64,000 nucleotides of DNA from Trametes villosa (lineage: Eukaryota; Basidiomycota; Agaricomycetes; Polyporales; Polyporaceae). Location: assembly GCA_002964805.2 (NCBI GenBank), contig PUDQ02000010.1:2790001-2854000 (forward strand), in the 5' to 3' direction. A program made the position numbers and the translations under genes. A model generated the notes under the pieces. It worked only from the letters and a program-made list of their open reading frames with translations. It made no database searches and had not been told where the DNA came from. Below are positions 36,245 to 47,050 of this stretch, in pieces (position 1 is the first letter of the stretch; the number at the start of each line of letters is the position of its first letter).

Positions 36245-39200
36245 ATGCAGAGGCGCGACATGTCCATCCCAGCTTGGACGGTACTCCGAGGTCAGCCACC
36301 CGCCCGCGCCCACTTCCGCACCCACATCCGCACCACACCGCGTCCGTTGAACTCACGCTCTCTCTCACCCAACAGCCCCTTCTGTGAGCTCGGCGGCCCC
36401 GTCAGAAGACGAACTGCAGTCGCGCGCTTCTGTCGACATGCTGGACGAGATCGCCCCCGCCCCGCCCGTTTTGCCCAGGTCCTCCCAGCAGCAGAGACAG
36501 GCGGGCGCGGGCCCGAGTGTGCGGCGCGCGGCGAACGGTGCGGCGGCGGCTGGCGGGTCGAATTTGAATGGGCGGACGCAGCCAACCAGCGCAGGTGCGT
36601 TTTCTGTTCGCCTCACACTGACCGCCTTCATTAATCACCCCCAGCCCCCCGCAAGCCCTCGCCCCCTCCCGTGCCCCCTGCCAGGCGTCCACTCCCTTCA
36701 AGCGACGAAGACGACGAGCCGCGTCCGAAGAAAAAGAAGAAGAGGCGGATCATCGATCCCGAGAAAGGGTATGCCACTGCGGGGACCAGGGTCTCCCTTG
36801 GAGGCACTCTCCCGACCGACGCCACACGCCCCGGCCCTTCCTCTCAAGCCTCTGGCGCGGGCAAGTCCGCTCCCTTCGCTGTTCCTGATCTTCCGCGAGA
36901 CAACCGGCGATTTCGTCGAGTCACCATCGAGGGCACGCCCAGCCTCAGCACGCCTACTCGGACGGGGCCTGAGGCTGACAAGGCGGCAGGCAGACGATCG
37001 AGCGCTATAGGTGCGTTAGCTTCAACCACGCCCGCTCTTCCCCAACGACCGGCATCGACGGCGGAATCGCCCCTCCAACAAGCACGAAGGAGGAAGTCGG
37101 GCAACACTCCTGGTGCTAGTGGCACTGCAGAGAATGGTCAGACGCCCACGGCAGGTATGAGTGCATATACGAGAACAATTATTAGATGTGGCGAGCGACT
37201 TATCCCTTTGAAGGTCCAAGCAAACAGCGTACACCTTCCGCAAGCTCCGCGCCGCCTCCTCACGAAATCATCGAGATTTCTGATGACGATGACAAGCCAA
37301 CTCCTCCGCCTCCGCCACCCGCGTCACCTGCGAAGGCCCCCACACCTACGCCCGCCAAGAAACCTAGCATCCCGAGGAGGACTCGACATCGACCAGCTCG
37401 CCCTGCGCCTAAGTACAAGGAGGTGGACGGTGTAATCCATCTGACCTCTGATGAGGATGTCCCGGCACCCAAGGCGACTCAAAGTCGGCCCTCAGCGCCG
37501 TCGGGGTCAAGATCGCCGCGCAGGCCCTCGAAACAACCCCCAGAACAGCCCTCAAAGCCCCCATCGAGGACATCTGCGGCGCCTCCAGCGAACAGCAGTA
37601 GGCCGGATCCTCAGCCACCTGAAACTACTGTGACAGCCTCAGATGACGATCTGCCACCCGATCCGCCACTACCTGAAGAGGTGTCCGCCCGTGCACACGA
37701 ACCAGAAGACGTCGAAATGGGCGAAGAGGATAGCATGGATGTCTCCATGTTTGAAGAGCCTCCTATGGCCACTCAAGTGCCGATCGTGGAGGATGAACTT
37801 ATGGAGGCTGATATGGATTTCTCAACTCCCTCTCCTCCCCCAGAGCCAGAGCCGTCCCCGGAGCCGCGCCCGGAGCTGGAGCTTCAGTCGGTACCAGAGC
37901 CAGAGCCAGGGATCCTCTCAGACACCCAGGCCGTATCAGATGCTCCTCTCCTTACAGAGCAGCCTCTTGTGTCGATAAATTCTCTGGAAACTGACACGGC
38001 GCCTAATCACCTGAGAGAGGCTCTGGTGCAGAAACACTCTGAGTCATATCCCAGTGAACCTCCAGGTGTACCAGCAGAAGCTCTAGGACAGAACACTCTT
38101 ATCTCCACCACTTCCACCTTTTCGAACGAGAAAATACCAGACAAGGACACGTCACCTCACCATTCACCCCCTCCCACTCCTCCCACTGTGCCAAATGAGG
38201 ACAATCAAGAACGACCTCTCACTTTGCCGCCCGCGTTAGCGCTAGCCGCCTCCTCCGCCGACTTGCGGTCAGAAACTGCAAGCCCGGTCTCCCAAGTGCT
38301 CGATGCACCGCTGAAGGACCTCTCAATCTCGGACACTGCAAGCAGTCACGAGCCCAGAGTGGAGCAGGCTCCCAGTGCAACACAACCTGCGTCCACTCCA
38401 GCTTCACCCGGTATGCAACCCAAAATACCTCAAATGTCAGAAAACTCACCTCACTCATCTCTAGCGTCGTCGAAATCCCCCTCTCAGCTGCGGATCCGGA
38501 GCTCCTTGTTTGGTGGCAAGGATGGCTTCTTCAAAGATGCCTACCGAGTCAAGCAGAAACGTCGCGAGGCCCTGAGAGCTTCCCAGTCGCCGTCCAATGC
38601 ATCTTCGTCAGGGTCTGCGAAGTCCAGCAAGAGGACGACGGCAAGCTTGTCGCCCACGACGTCGCGGATTTCACGCGTGGATACAATGCCGCCGTCTTCT
38701 TTGGAGTCAGGCCGGCCAGATGGTTCGCTAGGGTCGGCCGGGGAGCTAGTCTCGTCCGGGGCGGTGGAGAAGACGTCTGAGGAGGTATCGCGAGTGGAAG
38801 TGGTAACTCGCGCAAGCCCAGCAGCTAGGGGAGGGAGTACAGCGGGTGGTTCTGGAGCAGAGGCCACCCCAGGATCAAGCAGCATGTTCGAGGACACCCC
38901 GGAACAAGCACGTGCACGCACACACTCACCAGAACCGGAACCGTCTACACTCTCGATAGGTGTTCCGAGAGCGGTCTCTCTTCCCAAAGACGCCCCTGCA
39001 CCGCTCAGCGCCGCACAACCTCCCGCGCCCACACTCTCCGCTCCCGAAGAAGAAACCAATCGTGCAGCGCCTCCGACGGCAGCCGAAGTCCCGCCTGGCA
39101 GGCAGGTTCCGGATGCATCCACAAGTGACCCGAAAGACGCTCCGAGCCTGCGCGCGACGCCACCCGTCGAGGACCCGCCGCCCGATTTGCGCACGCTCTC

Positions 39201-41804
39201 GCAGGTTATCCGGCAGGTCGTGGCTGCGAAGGCGCAGAAGGAGGTGATTGATCTGACGTTTGACGACTCCGACGGCGAGGGGCTTCCATCTCTGAGCACG
39301 GGCGCGAGCAAGCCGCCGTCACGGTCACTGGCACCGCGGGAAGCTCAGAAGGGTACCTCACCCTGTGAGTCTTGTACGGCTCACTGTTACGGCGGAGGGT
39401 ATATAACGAGTCCTACAGCCCAAGCTCCCTCAGTGTCGACCGCCGCCCCTGCTACCCCCGCGTCACAGCCTGTCAGGACGCTCGACCTCAACGCGATCAG
39501 GAACATCCGCAAGCTCCCTCAGACGCAGCAGCAGCTCTCGTCGCCGAGGCCCGCACCCCTTCCCATCCCCCGTAATTTGAGGCGGGTTAGCGGCTCCAAT
39601 AAACCGCCCAGCTCTGCGAGTCCGATAGTTCCTCCATCCACCCCTGCGAACGCCGTTGCGAGCTCGTCCAAGCTCGACGCCGCCCCTCCGAGCACTCCTT
39701 CGCCCACAGTCGGGACCCCCCAGCCGCTAGAGAAACCCATGCTGCCACGCTTGCGCGACCTCATCAGGGCGGCGATGCCGGCGAGCGCACCGGCGCCCCT
39801 TCCACAAACTACGGCCAGGGTCCCGTCTCCCGTCGCTATCACGAATGCTATTTCCCGCTCGCAATCACCGCACGCGCCGTCGCCGCCAGCCTCTTCTGGG
39901 CCGTCCGGCGCCGAATCCGGAAGTGTGAGCGAGGCGGAGCCCGCGCGATCGAGCCCGGCCATCGACCCTGAGCAGCGCGTGGCCACCCCGCCACGTTCTC
40001 CAAGCCCGGAGGCGATGGAAGAGGAGGAGTGCCTCAGCCTGATATATCCCGACTCCGACGAGCGAACCCCCGAAGTTGAGGTGCGTAACGTAGACTTCTG
40101 TGGCCTGCAGTGACTGAATCTAAAATGTAAGATGGCTGAAAATGGCCTCGAACCTGAGCCCGAGCCTGAACACGAACACGAACCTAGTCGTGTGCACGAG
40201 CCTGATCAAGCCGTCGTTATTCCTTCCACACGGCGTACACGCAGTCAGGTTGCCTCGGGAGCGTCGTCGGCCATGACCAGACCTCGTCGCTCTGCACGCC
40301 TTACATCAACATCGACTTCTACGAGCTCCTCAGTCGAGCCACCGGAACGCCCCATCAGCCGTACGCGCCGGGCCGCGCCGTATGTTCGCACCGCGAGCGA
40401 CGACGCGGTCGCCGCTCAAGGCGGCCCCTCCCGCAGCGCCACCAATCCGATCACGAAAGCCTTCCTCGACGCCGGCTTCGAATCGCTCTCCTGGAAGGAC
40501 GACCGGCGGCGGATCGCGCGCGAGTTCGCGCCGCCAACGCAGCTCGCGAGCGACATCCCGCACGAGCTGCACGACCGGATCAACGCGCTCAGCCTCGGCG
40601 CGCGCCTCGCGGGGAACATGCAGGTGCTCGTGTTCGAGGCCGAGATCCGCGCGAACACGGCGGACGACGAGCCGGGCGCGCCGCCGGTGCGCGTCGTGAA
40701 CGAGGTCGACGACGAGCCGACGCCGCCGCTCGAGTTCTACTACTCGAACCTGATGTGGCATGGGGAGGGCGTGCCGCACCCGGACCACGACAGCCTGCGC
40801 GGGTGCGACTGCATCGGGCCGTGCGACCCGAACTCGAAGACGTGCGCGTGCGTGAAGCGGCTGCGCGAGGTGGTGCAGTGGGACCGCGGCGGGTTCATCT
40901 ACGACAAGAAGGGCAAGCTGCGCGCGACGGAGTATCCGATCTTCGAGTGCAATATGAACTGCGCTTGCTCTGACGAGTGTATGAATAGGGTATGTTCGTC
41001 TTTATCTATGGTTCTTCTACGTAGTCTCATTGTCGTGGCAGGTGGTTCAGCATGGGCGACAGTACGAGATTGCCATCTGCAAGACTCCGAACAAGGGCTG
41101 GGGTAAGTCCTACCGCTTCTCTGCAGACCGTACACAGCTGAGACAGACCGTCAAAAGGTGTGTTCAACGGCCCTAAGAAGGTCCCTGCCAACTCTTACGT
41201 CGGGCTATACGCTGGCGAGTACCTGACGGACGCAGAGGGTGAAGTTCGGGGAATGTGAGTGCAAAGGCTGTTACAACGTTGTGCCCTGCCAGGATCTTAC
41301 GAACTCATACGTACAGCCTCTACAACAAGTTCGGGCGGACATACCTCTTCGACCTCGACTTCTGGTACCTCAAGGCGAACGATGGGTCCGAGGAGAAAGT
41401 GCAGTACTGTATCGATGCATACCACGCCGGCAATGTGAGTAATACAAACAACTCCTGCATAGACACCGCACTAACCTTCCCACCAGTTCACCCGCTATCT
41501 CGTGAGTTCCCTGCCCCAAGATGCCGCACGACTCTCGCTCATTGTACCCTTACAGAACCACAGCTGCGACCCGAACTGCGTCATCGTCGCGTGCTACATC
41601 AACGAGGGCAACCTCGAGAAGCCGCTCCTCACGATCTTCACCTGCCGCGACGTCGAGCCGTACGAGGAGCTCTGCTTCTCCTACTTCGGCGCGCCCGACG
41701 ACGACACCAACGAGGACGCCCCGCAGGAAGTCAACAGCAACGACGGCGTCTACGTCAAGTGCCAGTGCGGCGCGGTCAACTGCAGAGGCGCCATGTGGAA
41801 GTAG
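36245..41804 (+). CDS. SUV39/Clr4-type histone H3K9 methyltransferase with very long N-terminus
   Basis: The C-terminal 300 residues form a complete pre-SET/SET/post-SET module. The pre-SET is GCDCIGPCDPNSKTCACVKR ... ECNMNCACSDECMNR (zinc cluster). The SET part has GWGVFNGPKKVPANSYVGLY, AGEY, YNKFGRTYLFDLDFWYL, GNFTRYLNHSCDPNC and EELCFSYFG. The post-SET is CQCGAVNCRG. This arrangement is diagnostic of H3K9 methyltransferases and implies a heterochromatin role. Upstream, about 1,150 residues are disordered, Pro/Ser/Glu-rich, with a basic KKKKKRR signal near 36740 and three SUMO-interaction-like motifs. I join the two large ORFs because GTGCGT (40090) to TAAG (40131) is a usable intron that keeps phase. 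If that is wrong, the methyltransferase starts at 40132. No chromodomain was seen. The start could be the second ATG at 36260. Confidence 0.85.
41487..41501 (+). other. 15-nt microexon of the SET gene (FTRYL)
   Basis: The exon TTCACCCGCTATCTC is flanked by CACCAG before and GTGAGT after. It joins AGN to NHSCDPNC, making GNFTRYLNHSCDPNC, the cofactor-binding SET motif. All junctions are phase 0. Skipping it would delete five residues of the active site while keeping the frame. Confidence 0.88.
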
Positions 41805-42084
41805 CTTCCGAGCTGCTTCGTCCCCGCGGTCCGGATCCTTTGTCCATGTCATGTCTGTTGCTATGTATCAGCATGTTTTCCGTCGCATCCACATCGCTAC
41901 TACGTATGTTATGGTCGTCACTTATACCAGTATGAATTGTACGCATCTAGCGGTAGTTTTGTAGAGTAGGCACGATCAATATTTAGTATACAGGTATATG
42001 CATTCAATGGTATGTTACAGATGTGTACGAGCACCGCAGAAAGCAAGAAAACAGCAGGTCAAATGGACCAAGATGGATCAACTC

Positions 42085-44511
42085 TTATGCACCTTGTTCG
42101 GTAGGTGCACCGGAAAGCCCCTGCGAGCCTCCCTCAGCGGCCTCTGATGGACGACCAGACCAGGGGTGCCCGCCGTTTTCCTTGAACTCCCATTCCCGGA
42201 GTGCGTCTTCGTCCCACGTCTTCTCGTGGATATCGCCCTCCTTCAACAAGAACGCCTCGTCCCGGAACTGTATGGGCATATAGTCGTTCGTAACTGGGTG
42301 CCTGCACGCCCATTTCATATCAGCTCCCAGCTCTCCTCAACGCAGCGCCCACAACGCGAGCCACTCACGCATAATCTGGGTTGTACCGGTACCCATGCCC
42401 ATACCCAAGGCTTTGCATGAGCCCTGTCGGTGCGTTGCGCACCGCGAGCGGGACGGGGATCGTCATGTCGAGCTTCGCAGCTTCCTCCGCGCGTTTGTAG
42501 CCCTCGTACGCGCGTGTCGACTTCGGCGCCTCTGAGAGATACGAGACGAGGTGCGCGAGGTTGATGCGGCATTCGGGCATGCCGATCACCTGGCACGCCT
42601 GGTATGTCGCCATCGCCTGCAGGTCCGCGGTGAGCACAATACGATGATGACGGAGGCCGCTTGAATGTGAACGAGGAGTCGTAGCACGTACCAGAGGGAG
42701 AGCTTGGGCGTCTGCGAGCCCGATGTCCTCGCTCGCGCACACGACCATACGGCGCGCGATGTACAGCGGGTCCTCGCCCGCGCTAAGCATGCGCGCGAGC
42801 CAATACAACGCGGCGCTGCCCTGGCTCCCGCGCACGCTCTTATGTAGGGCGGAAATGAGGTCGTAGCGTGCGTCCCCAGAGCGGTCGTACGCGGTTGACA
42901 CCGAGCGGCGCAGCGAGGCAAGGAGCTTGCTCTCATCGGAGGCGGAGTTCGCGGAGAGGACGAGTTCAAGGAGGGAAAGCGCCGTGCGCGCGTCGCCGGT
43001 GGAGAGCGAGACGACCGTTGAGAGCACTTTGGGCGTGAGGTGCGGGTATGCGGGGAATGCGGGCGCAGACTGAGAGCAGGACGGTGTGCCGGAGGGTCCT
43101 GATTGGGAGGACGGCGGCTGGGAGGACTGAGACGGCTGCGTGAGCGGTTCCTCGGCGTCGGGCTGTGAACTCGCGACATCGCTCGAGTTGTCCTCGATAA
43201 TATGCACCTCGCCTCGAGTGGCAGAAGCTACTGCCTCTTTGGAGGACTTCTCCTCAGACTCACATACCCGCTCCACGGCTTGAATAACGATCCTTCGGAT
43301 GTCGTCATCTGTGAGCCGCTCTAGAACGAAGACGCTGCACGGGAGGATTAGACTACTTCTCTAGCGAAGCAGGGAGACTACGCACCGACAACGACTGAGA
43401 AGTGCGCTCGTTAGGCGAAAAGAGGGGTTCTCGGTCGTCGCTCCTATCAGCTTGCCATGAAGGTCAAACGCTGATCACGCATCATGCAACACGGCGTGCC
43501 TACTTGCAGGTGGCCTTGCTCGAGGAACGGCAAGAAGATGTCCTGAGGTGGCGTCAATGACGTCGATCTCAAAGCTAGGGAGATCGCTGTACCTGCTGCG
43601 CCTTGTTAAAACGATGCACCTCGTCCAGGAATAGGATGGTCCGTCTGGAATGAACGCCGCATGGGTACACGGCTGCAGATGAAGTCATGAAGCTCTGACC
43701 TGCCTGTGAGTGCGAGCAAGCTCTTGGCCTCCTCGACGACCGCACGGACATCAGCTATGCCTGAGTCCGTCGCGCTCAGCTCCTTGAACACCGCATTAGA
43801 CCGCTTTGCGAGTAGCCGCGCCAGTGTAGTCTTTCCACAGCTATGGGCAATCTTAGCCGATTTAGACATAAGCCCAACGCAAATATCACGCACCCAGGAG
43901 GGCCCCAGAAGATGATGCTCCCCGTTGCCCCTCGATCGAGGTGGCTCATGAGAAGGGAACCAGGTTCAGTCAGGTGGGGCTGCCCGACAAACTCTTCCAG
44001 GGACTGTGGCCTTAACCGTTCCGCTAATGGCGCCGCAGACTGCAGTCGCGATGACGCAGTAACTCGTTGACGTTTCAGTGGGGTGATTTGAGTCGCGGAT
44101 ATATCGTCCACTTCGCTACGTTTCCGTGTATGTCCAGACTTTGACGAAGAGGCTTGTTGCGTGAGGGATGGGGACGCGTATGTTCCTTTTCCCGACGGAG
44201 TAAATAGAGATGTCAGGGATGCCTGAGACATCCTGCTTTTGAGCGGCGCAGTAGAAGTGGTAGCGGGCATGTCCTCGGAGCAATTGTTGTCTAGATGGCG
44301 ATTGATGTCTCCTTCTGGTACGCTCTTGGAGCACACCGGACTGAGTGAGATTCGCGTTCATTTCATGTTGAATGCCACGCTGCGCGTATACCAACTCACC
44401 AAGTGACTGTAGTGGTTGGAGAGCAGACACGGACGCGTCTGCATTCACGTATGACCAGAGTGAGGACGAGGAGCTTCACAGCGTACCTTTGTGGTTCTTG
44501 TCCGAGCTCAT
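42085..44511 (-). CDS. MGS1: MGS1/WRNIP1 AAA+ ATPase with UBZ zinc finger
   Basis: Mgs1/WRNIP1 is a RarA-family clamp-loader-like ATPase that binds ubiquitylated PCNA and protects stalled replication forks. The start at 44511 gives MSSDKNHK. A 7-nt exon then completes [20 protein letters not shown], a UBZ4 ubiquitin-binding zinc finger. After a linker come [20 protein letters not shown], Walker [16 protein letters not shown] (split by an intron at 43841-43893), Walker [17 protein letters not shown], sensor 1 [20 protein letters not shown], and sensor 2 with [14 protein letters not shown]. The C-terminal MgsA tetramerisation domain includes [40 protein letters not shown] and [18 protein letters not shown] Ser/Gln-rich insert (43210-43060) is lineage-specific. 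It ends at 42085, convergent with the SET gene. Confidence 0.93.
44400..44406 (-). other. MGS1: 7-nt microexon of MGS1 (completes Val-Thr-Cys)
   Basis: On the minus strand, exon 1 (44511-44487) ends AAAG, intron 1 runs 44486-44407 (GTACGC...CTACAG), the exon is TCACTTG, and intron 2 runs 44399-44341 (GTGAGT...ACTCAG). The join reads G|TC ACT TG|T, giving V-T-C directly before PVCSK. A longer exon using the acceptor after GTGAATGCAG leaves the wrong phase for the zinc finger, so the 7-nt version is preferred. Confidence 0.75.
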
Positions 44512-44669
44512 CGATGATCTTTAGGGTTTATTACACAGGTATGTGGACACAGTTCCGACAACCAGACGAAGACAATAGCGATGTAGGGCAGAGCGACAGA
44601 GCAAGGGAGCAAGAGGAGCAGAGAAAAGGACTACCAGAAAGCGCGCTAAGCGCGCCGGGGCGCGAAGCG

Positions 44670-44686
44670 ACGCGTCCAGTCACGTG
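44670..44686. promoter_or_regulatory. MCB (ACGCGT) and E-box (TCACGTG) upstream of MGS1
   Basis: ACGCGT (44670-44675) is the MluI cell-cycle box bound by MBF in yeasts, and TCACGTG (44680-44686) is a Cbf1-type E-box. They lie about 160-175 bp upstream of the MGS1 start. An S-phase element fits a replication-fork protein, but use is inferred. Confidence 0.45.
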
Positions 44687-44745
44687 CACAAATCAAGCAA
44701 GCATTCTGGGCGCCTATCAGTACAGAGAGCCATTTTCTAACCGGA

Positions 44746-44764
44746 GTTAACAACAGTTGTTAAC
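44746..44764. repeat. 19-bp near-perfect palindrome (9-bp arms)
   Basis: GTTAACAAC, a single A, then GTTGTTAAC: both arms are exact reverse complements. The centre contains CAGTTG, a Myb-type YAACNG site on the opposite strand. It lies 235 bp upstream of MGS1 and over 1 kb from the next gene. Confidence 0.75.
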
Positions 44765-45147
44765 CGTGCGATTAAGAACGCTTAAATCTGGTAAGAAACG
44801 TTTTGTGACAAATGAACCGAGGGGTGCCGCACTACTATCCAGAATGACAATGTCGTCGCCGCTGCTGATAATTCCACATCTTTTCGCTGTTCTCCCCGCC
44901 CTCCGTATCGTCAACGCCCTCCCGAGTCACGAGTGGCCCCATGAGCACCACACTTCGAGTTCCCGGCGTCGCCTCGCTCGGTGAGTCGTTAGGCGCCCGC
45001 ACTTGTTCACGCTCTATGTAATTAGACTAGCGCTTTCCCGTGCCTTTGCCACGGGGCATTCATCTTGCTCCATTTATGCGAGTCCCGACCCACTAATTGT
45101 CACTGTCCTCAAACGCGAAGTTGTAAAGTTGTCGAGAGCGGGAAGGG

Positions 45148-45173
45148 GAGTGAGTGAGTGAGTGAGTGAGTGA
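45148..45173. repeat. GAGT microsatellite
   Basis: Six uninterrupted GAGT units lie in the MGS1/pyroglutamyl peptidase intergenic region. Confidence 0.85.
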
Positions 45174-45705
45174 TAAGTAGTACAGATCGGGCCCTAGCGA
45201 GCACACGACGCGTCGGTGGCGCTGAGCCCATATTTGGCGCCCGCCTGTCCCGCTTTGCCGCAACGGTGTGGGTCCTGGGAAGAGCTATAAGTACGCCCCC
45301 TCTACCTGTCCCACTTTCTAGATACTGGTTAGAGTACTTCATGCAATGCTCTGCGTATATGAATCCTCGGAATCCCTCCCCAGACATCATAAATCGCCAA
45401 GAAACTTGCTGGAGTCGAGTCCGAGCACACAGAGGGCGCTTATTTGAATCCCGACGCGCATTGCTTCGTATTAAGCATCAGGCTCATATTTTTTTGATAC
45501 GGACAACGGCGCACAGTTGATACACTCCCTCTGCACCCACCCTGAGAACTAGGAGGTTGTAGGTCGAGAAATGAGCGAGCGGTGAGCATGTTTACTCGGC
45601 AAGGAAAGAGACAAGCCTTCCTTAAAAGGAGACCTTCACGAATTGTAATATAAGATGTAAAGATGTAATATAAGATGCGAGTCCCGCACGCGTGCCAGTC
45701 GAGCT

Positions 45706-45758
45706 CCCCGACCCCCCGACCCCCCGACCCCCCTGTCCCCCCCGTCCCCCCCGTCCCC
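45706..45758 (-). repeat. C-rich tract; G-quadruplex-forming on the minus strand
   Basis: Seven runs of four to seven C are separated by one to three bases. The minus strand therefore has at least seven G-runs in 53 nt, far above the four needed for a G-quadruplex. It ends 75 bp before the pyroglutamyl peptidase start codon, in the probable 5' UTR or core promoter. Confidence 0.75.
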
Positions 45759-45832
45759 TATTCTTCCTGCCACGACCGCCTCGCCGTCCTACGCACCGAC
45801 GCCAGGTGCGTCCCCGAAGATTAGCTAGCAAC

Positions 45833-47050
45833 ATGGCTCCTCTCGTGCAAGCCACCGACGGCATGGACCGCAATGCCCTCCGCGTCCTCGTAACCGGCTT
45901 CGGCGTGAGTGCCCACTTACCTACAATCGCCGGAATGCGTGCATATGAGCAGCCTGGCTGAGCATCCGTGGCAGCCATTCGGCAAGTACAAAGAGAACCC
46001 GTCCTGGCTCGCCGTCAAGCCCCTCCACAACACCATCCTCTACACCGACCCGCCGACGGACCTCTTCCCGCCCAGCGATCAGGCCGCGATGATGATCACC
46101 GAGGAAATGGAGGAGTTCCTCAACCGCCCCCAGCAGATCCACATCACCGTGCTCGAGGTCCCCGTCTCCTACCAGGCCGTGCTCGCCACCGTGCCCGGCC
46201 TGCACGGCCGCCCGCCCGTGCTCCCGCGCCCGAACGACCCCGCGCTCGCGATCCCGCCGCCCCCAGCGAACGGGTACGACTTCATCTTCCACGTCGGCGT
46301 CGCGGGGCGCGGCCCGCTACGCATCGAGCGCATCGGGCACAAGAACGGGTACCGGATGAAGGACGCCGACGGCGAGTACGCGCCCATCGTGCACCTCCCG
46401 AAGGACCCCATCCGCGACAGCGCGGACGCGGAGCTCGAGCGCATGGAGCGCATGCTCGTCGGCGCGTCGCTCCCGGGCCCGAGCGGCCCCGAGGGCCCGG
46501 GGCCGGCGGAGGTCATGGAGATCCCGCCCGTGCCCAACCGCGGGTTCGGGAAGGGCTACGAGAACTTCCCGGACGAGCTCTCGACGGAGATCGACGTGCC
46601 CAAGCTGATCGTGCACCTGAAGGAGAACGGGATTGACGTGCGTGTGCCTGTTCCTCGTGTGCCCGCGCGGGCCGCTGACGGCCTTCCAGCAGGTGTACTC
46701 GTCGATGGACGCGGGCCACTTCCTGTGCGACTACATCTTCTGGTGCTCGCTCGCGGAGGCGCGGCGGAACATCACCCCGCAGGAGAAGTTCAAGGAGCGG
46801 AGCACACCCCCGAAGAGCACGCCCGTGCTGTTCATGCACTGTCCCCCGGTCGAGCAGCCGCTCAGCACGGAGCAGGTCACGGATGCGATCCAAAGGATCA
46901 TCCTCTGGGTATGCGGCCGGTCAAACCAGGCCTGAAATCCCCGTCTCCCCGCCCTATACATCTTTCCCCCTGCTCACTGTATTCTCCTCCCGGTACTTGT
47001 TTACGCTTAGTGCTCACGAGCCGATCTTGAATTCGCAGTCACTGGACTGA
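45833..47050 (+). CDS. Pyroglutamyl peptidase I (peptidase family C15)
   Basis: This cytosolic cysteine peptidase removes N-terminal pyroglutamate from peptides. Exons 45833-45904, 45975-46637, 46690-46908 and 47039-47050 give 321 residues. The signature VLVTGFGPFGKYKENPSW forms across the first intron. Further blocks are FIFHVGVAGRGPLRIERIGH and KNGYRMKDADGEYAP. SSMDAGHFLCDYIFW holds the catalytic Cys, and VLFMHCPPVEQPLS holds the catalytic His. A Pro/Gly-rich insert (46440-46540) is longer than in bacterial enzymes, as usual in fungi. The last exon is only 12 nt; if its intron is retained, the protein ends at 46935 instead. Confidence 0.9.

Larger units (their letters stand above)
44512..45832. 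other. Divergent promoter region, MGS1 / pyroglutamyl peptidase
   Basis: This 1.3 kb stretch without a gene contains an MluI box, an E-box, a 19-bp palindrome, a GAGT microsatellite, a 14-bp direct repeat (45644-45657 and 45664-45677) and a C-rich tract just before the next gene. No coding frame is supported. Confidence 0.6.
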
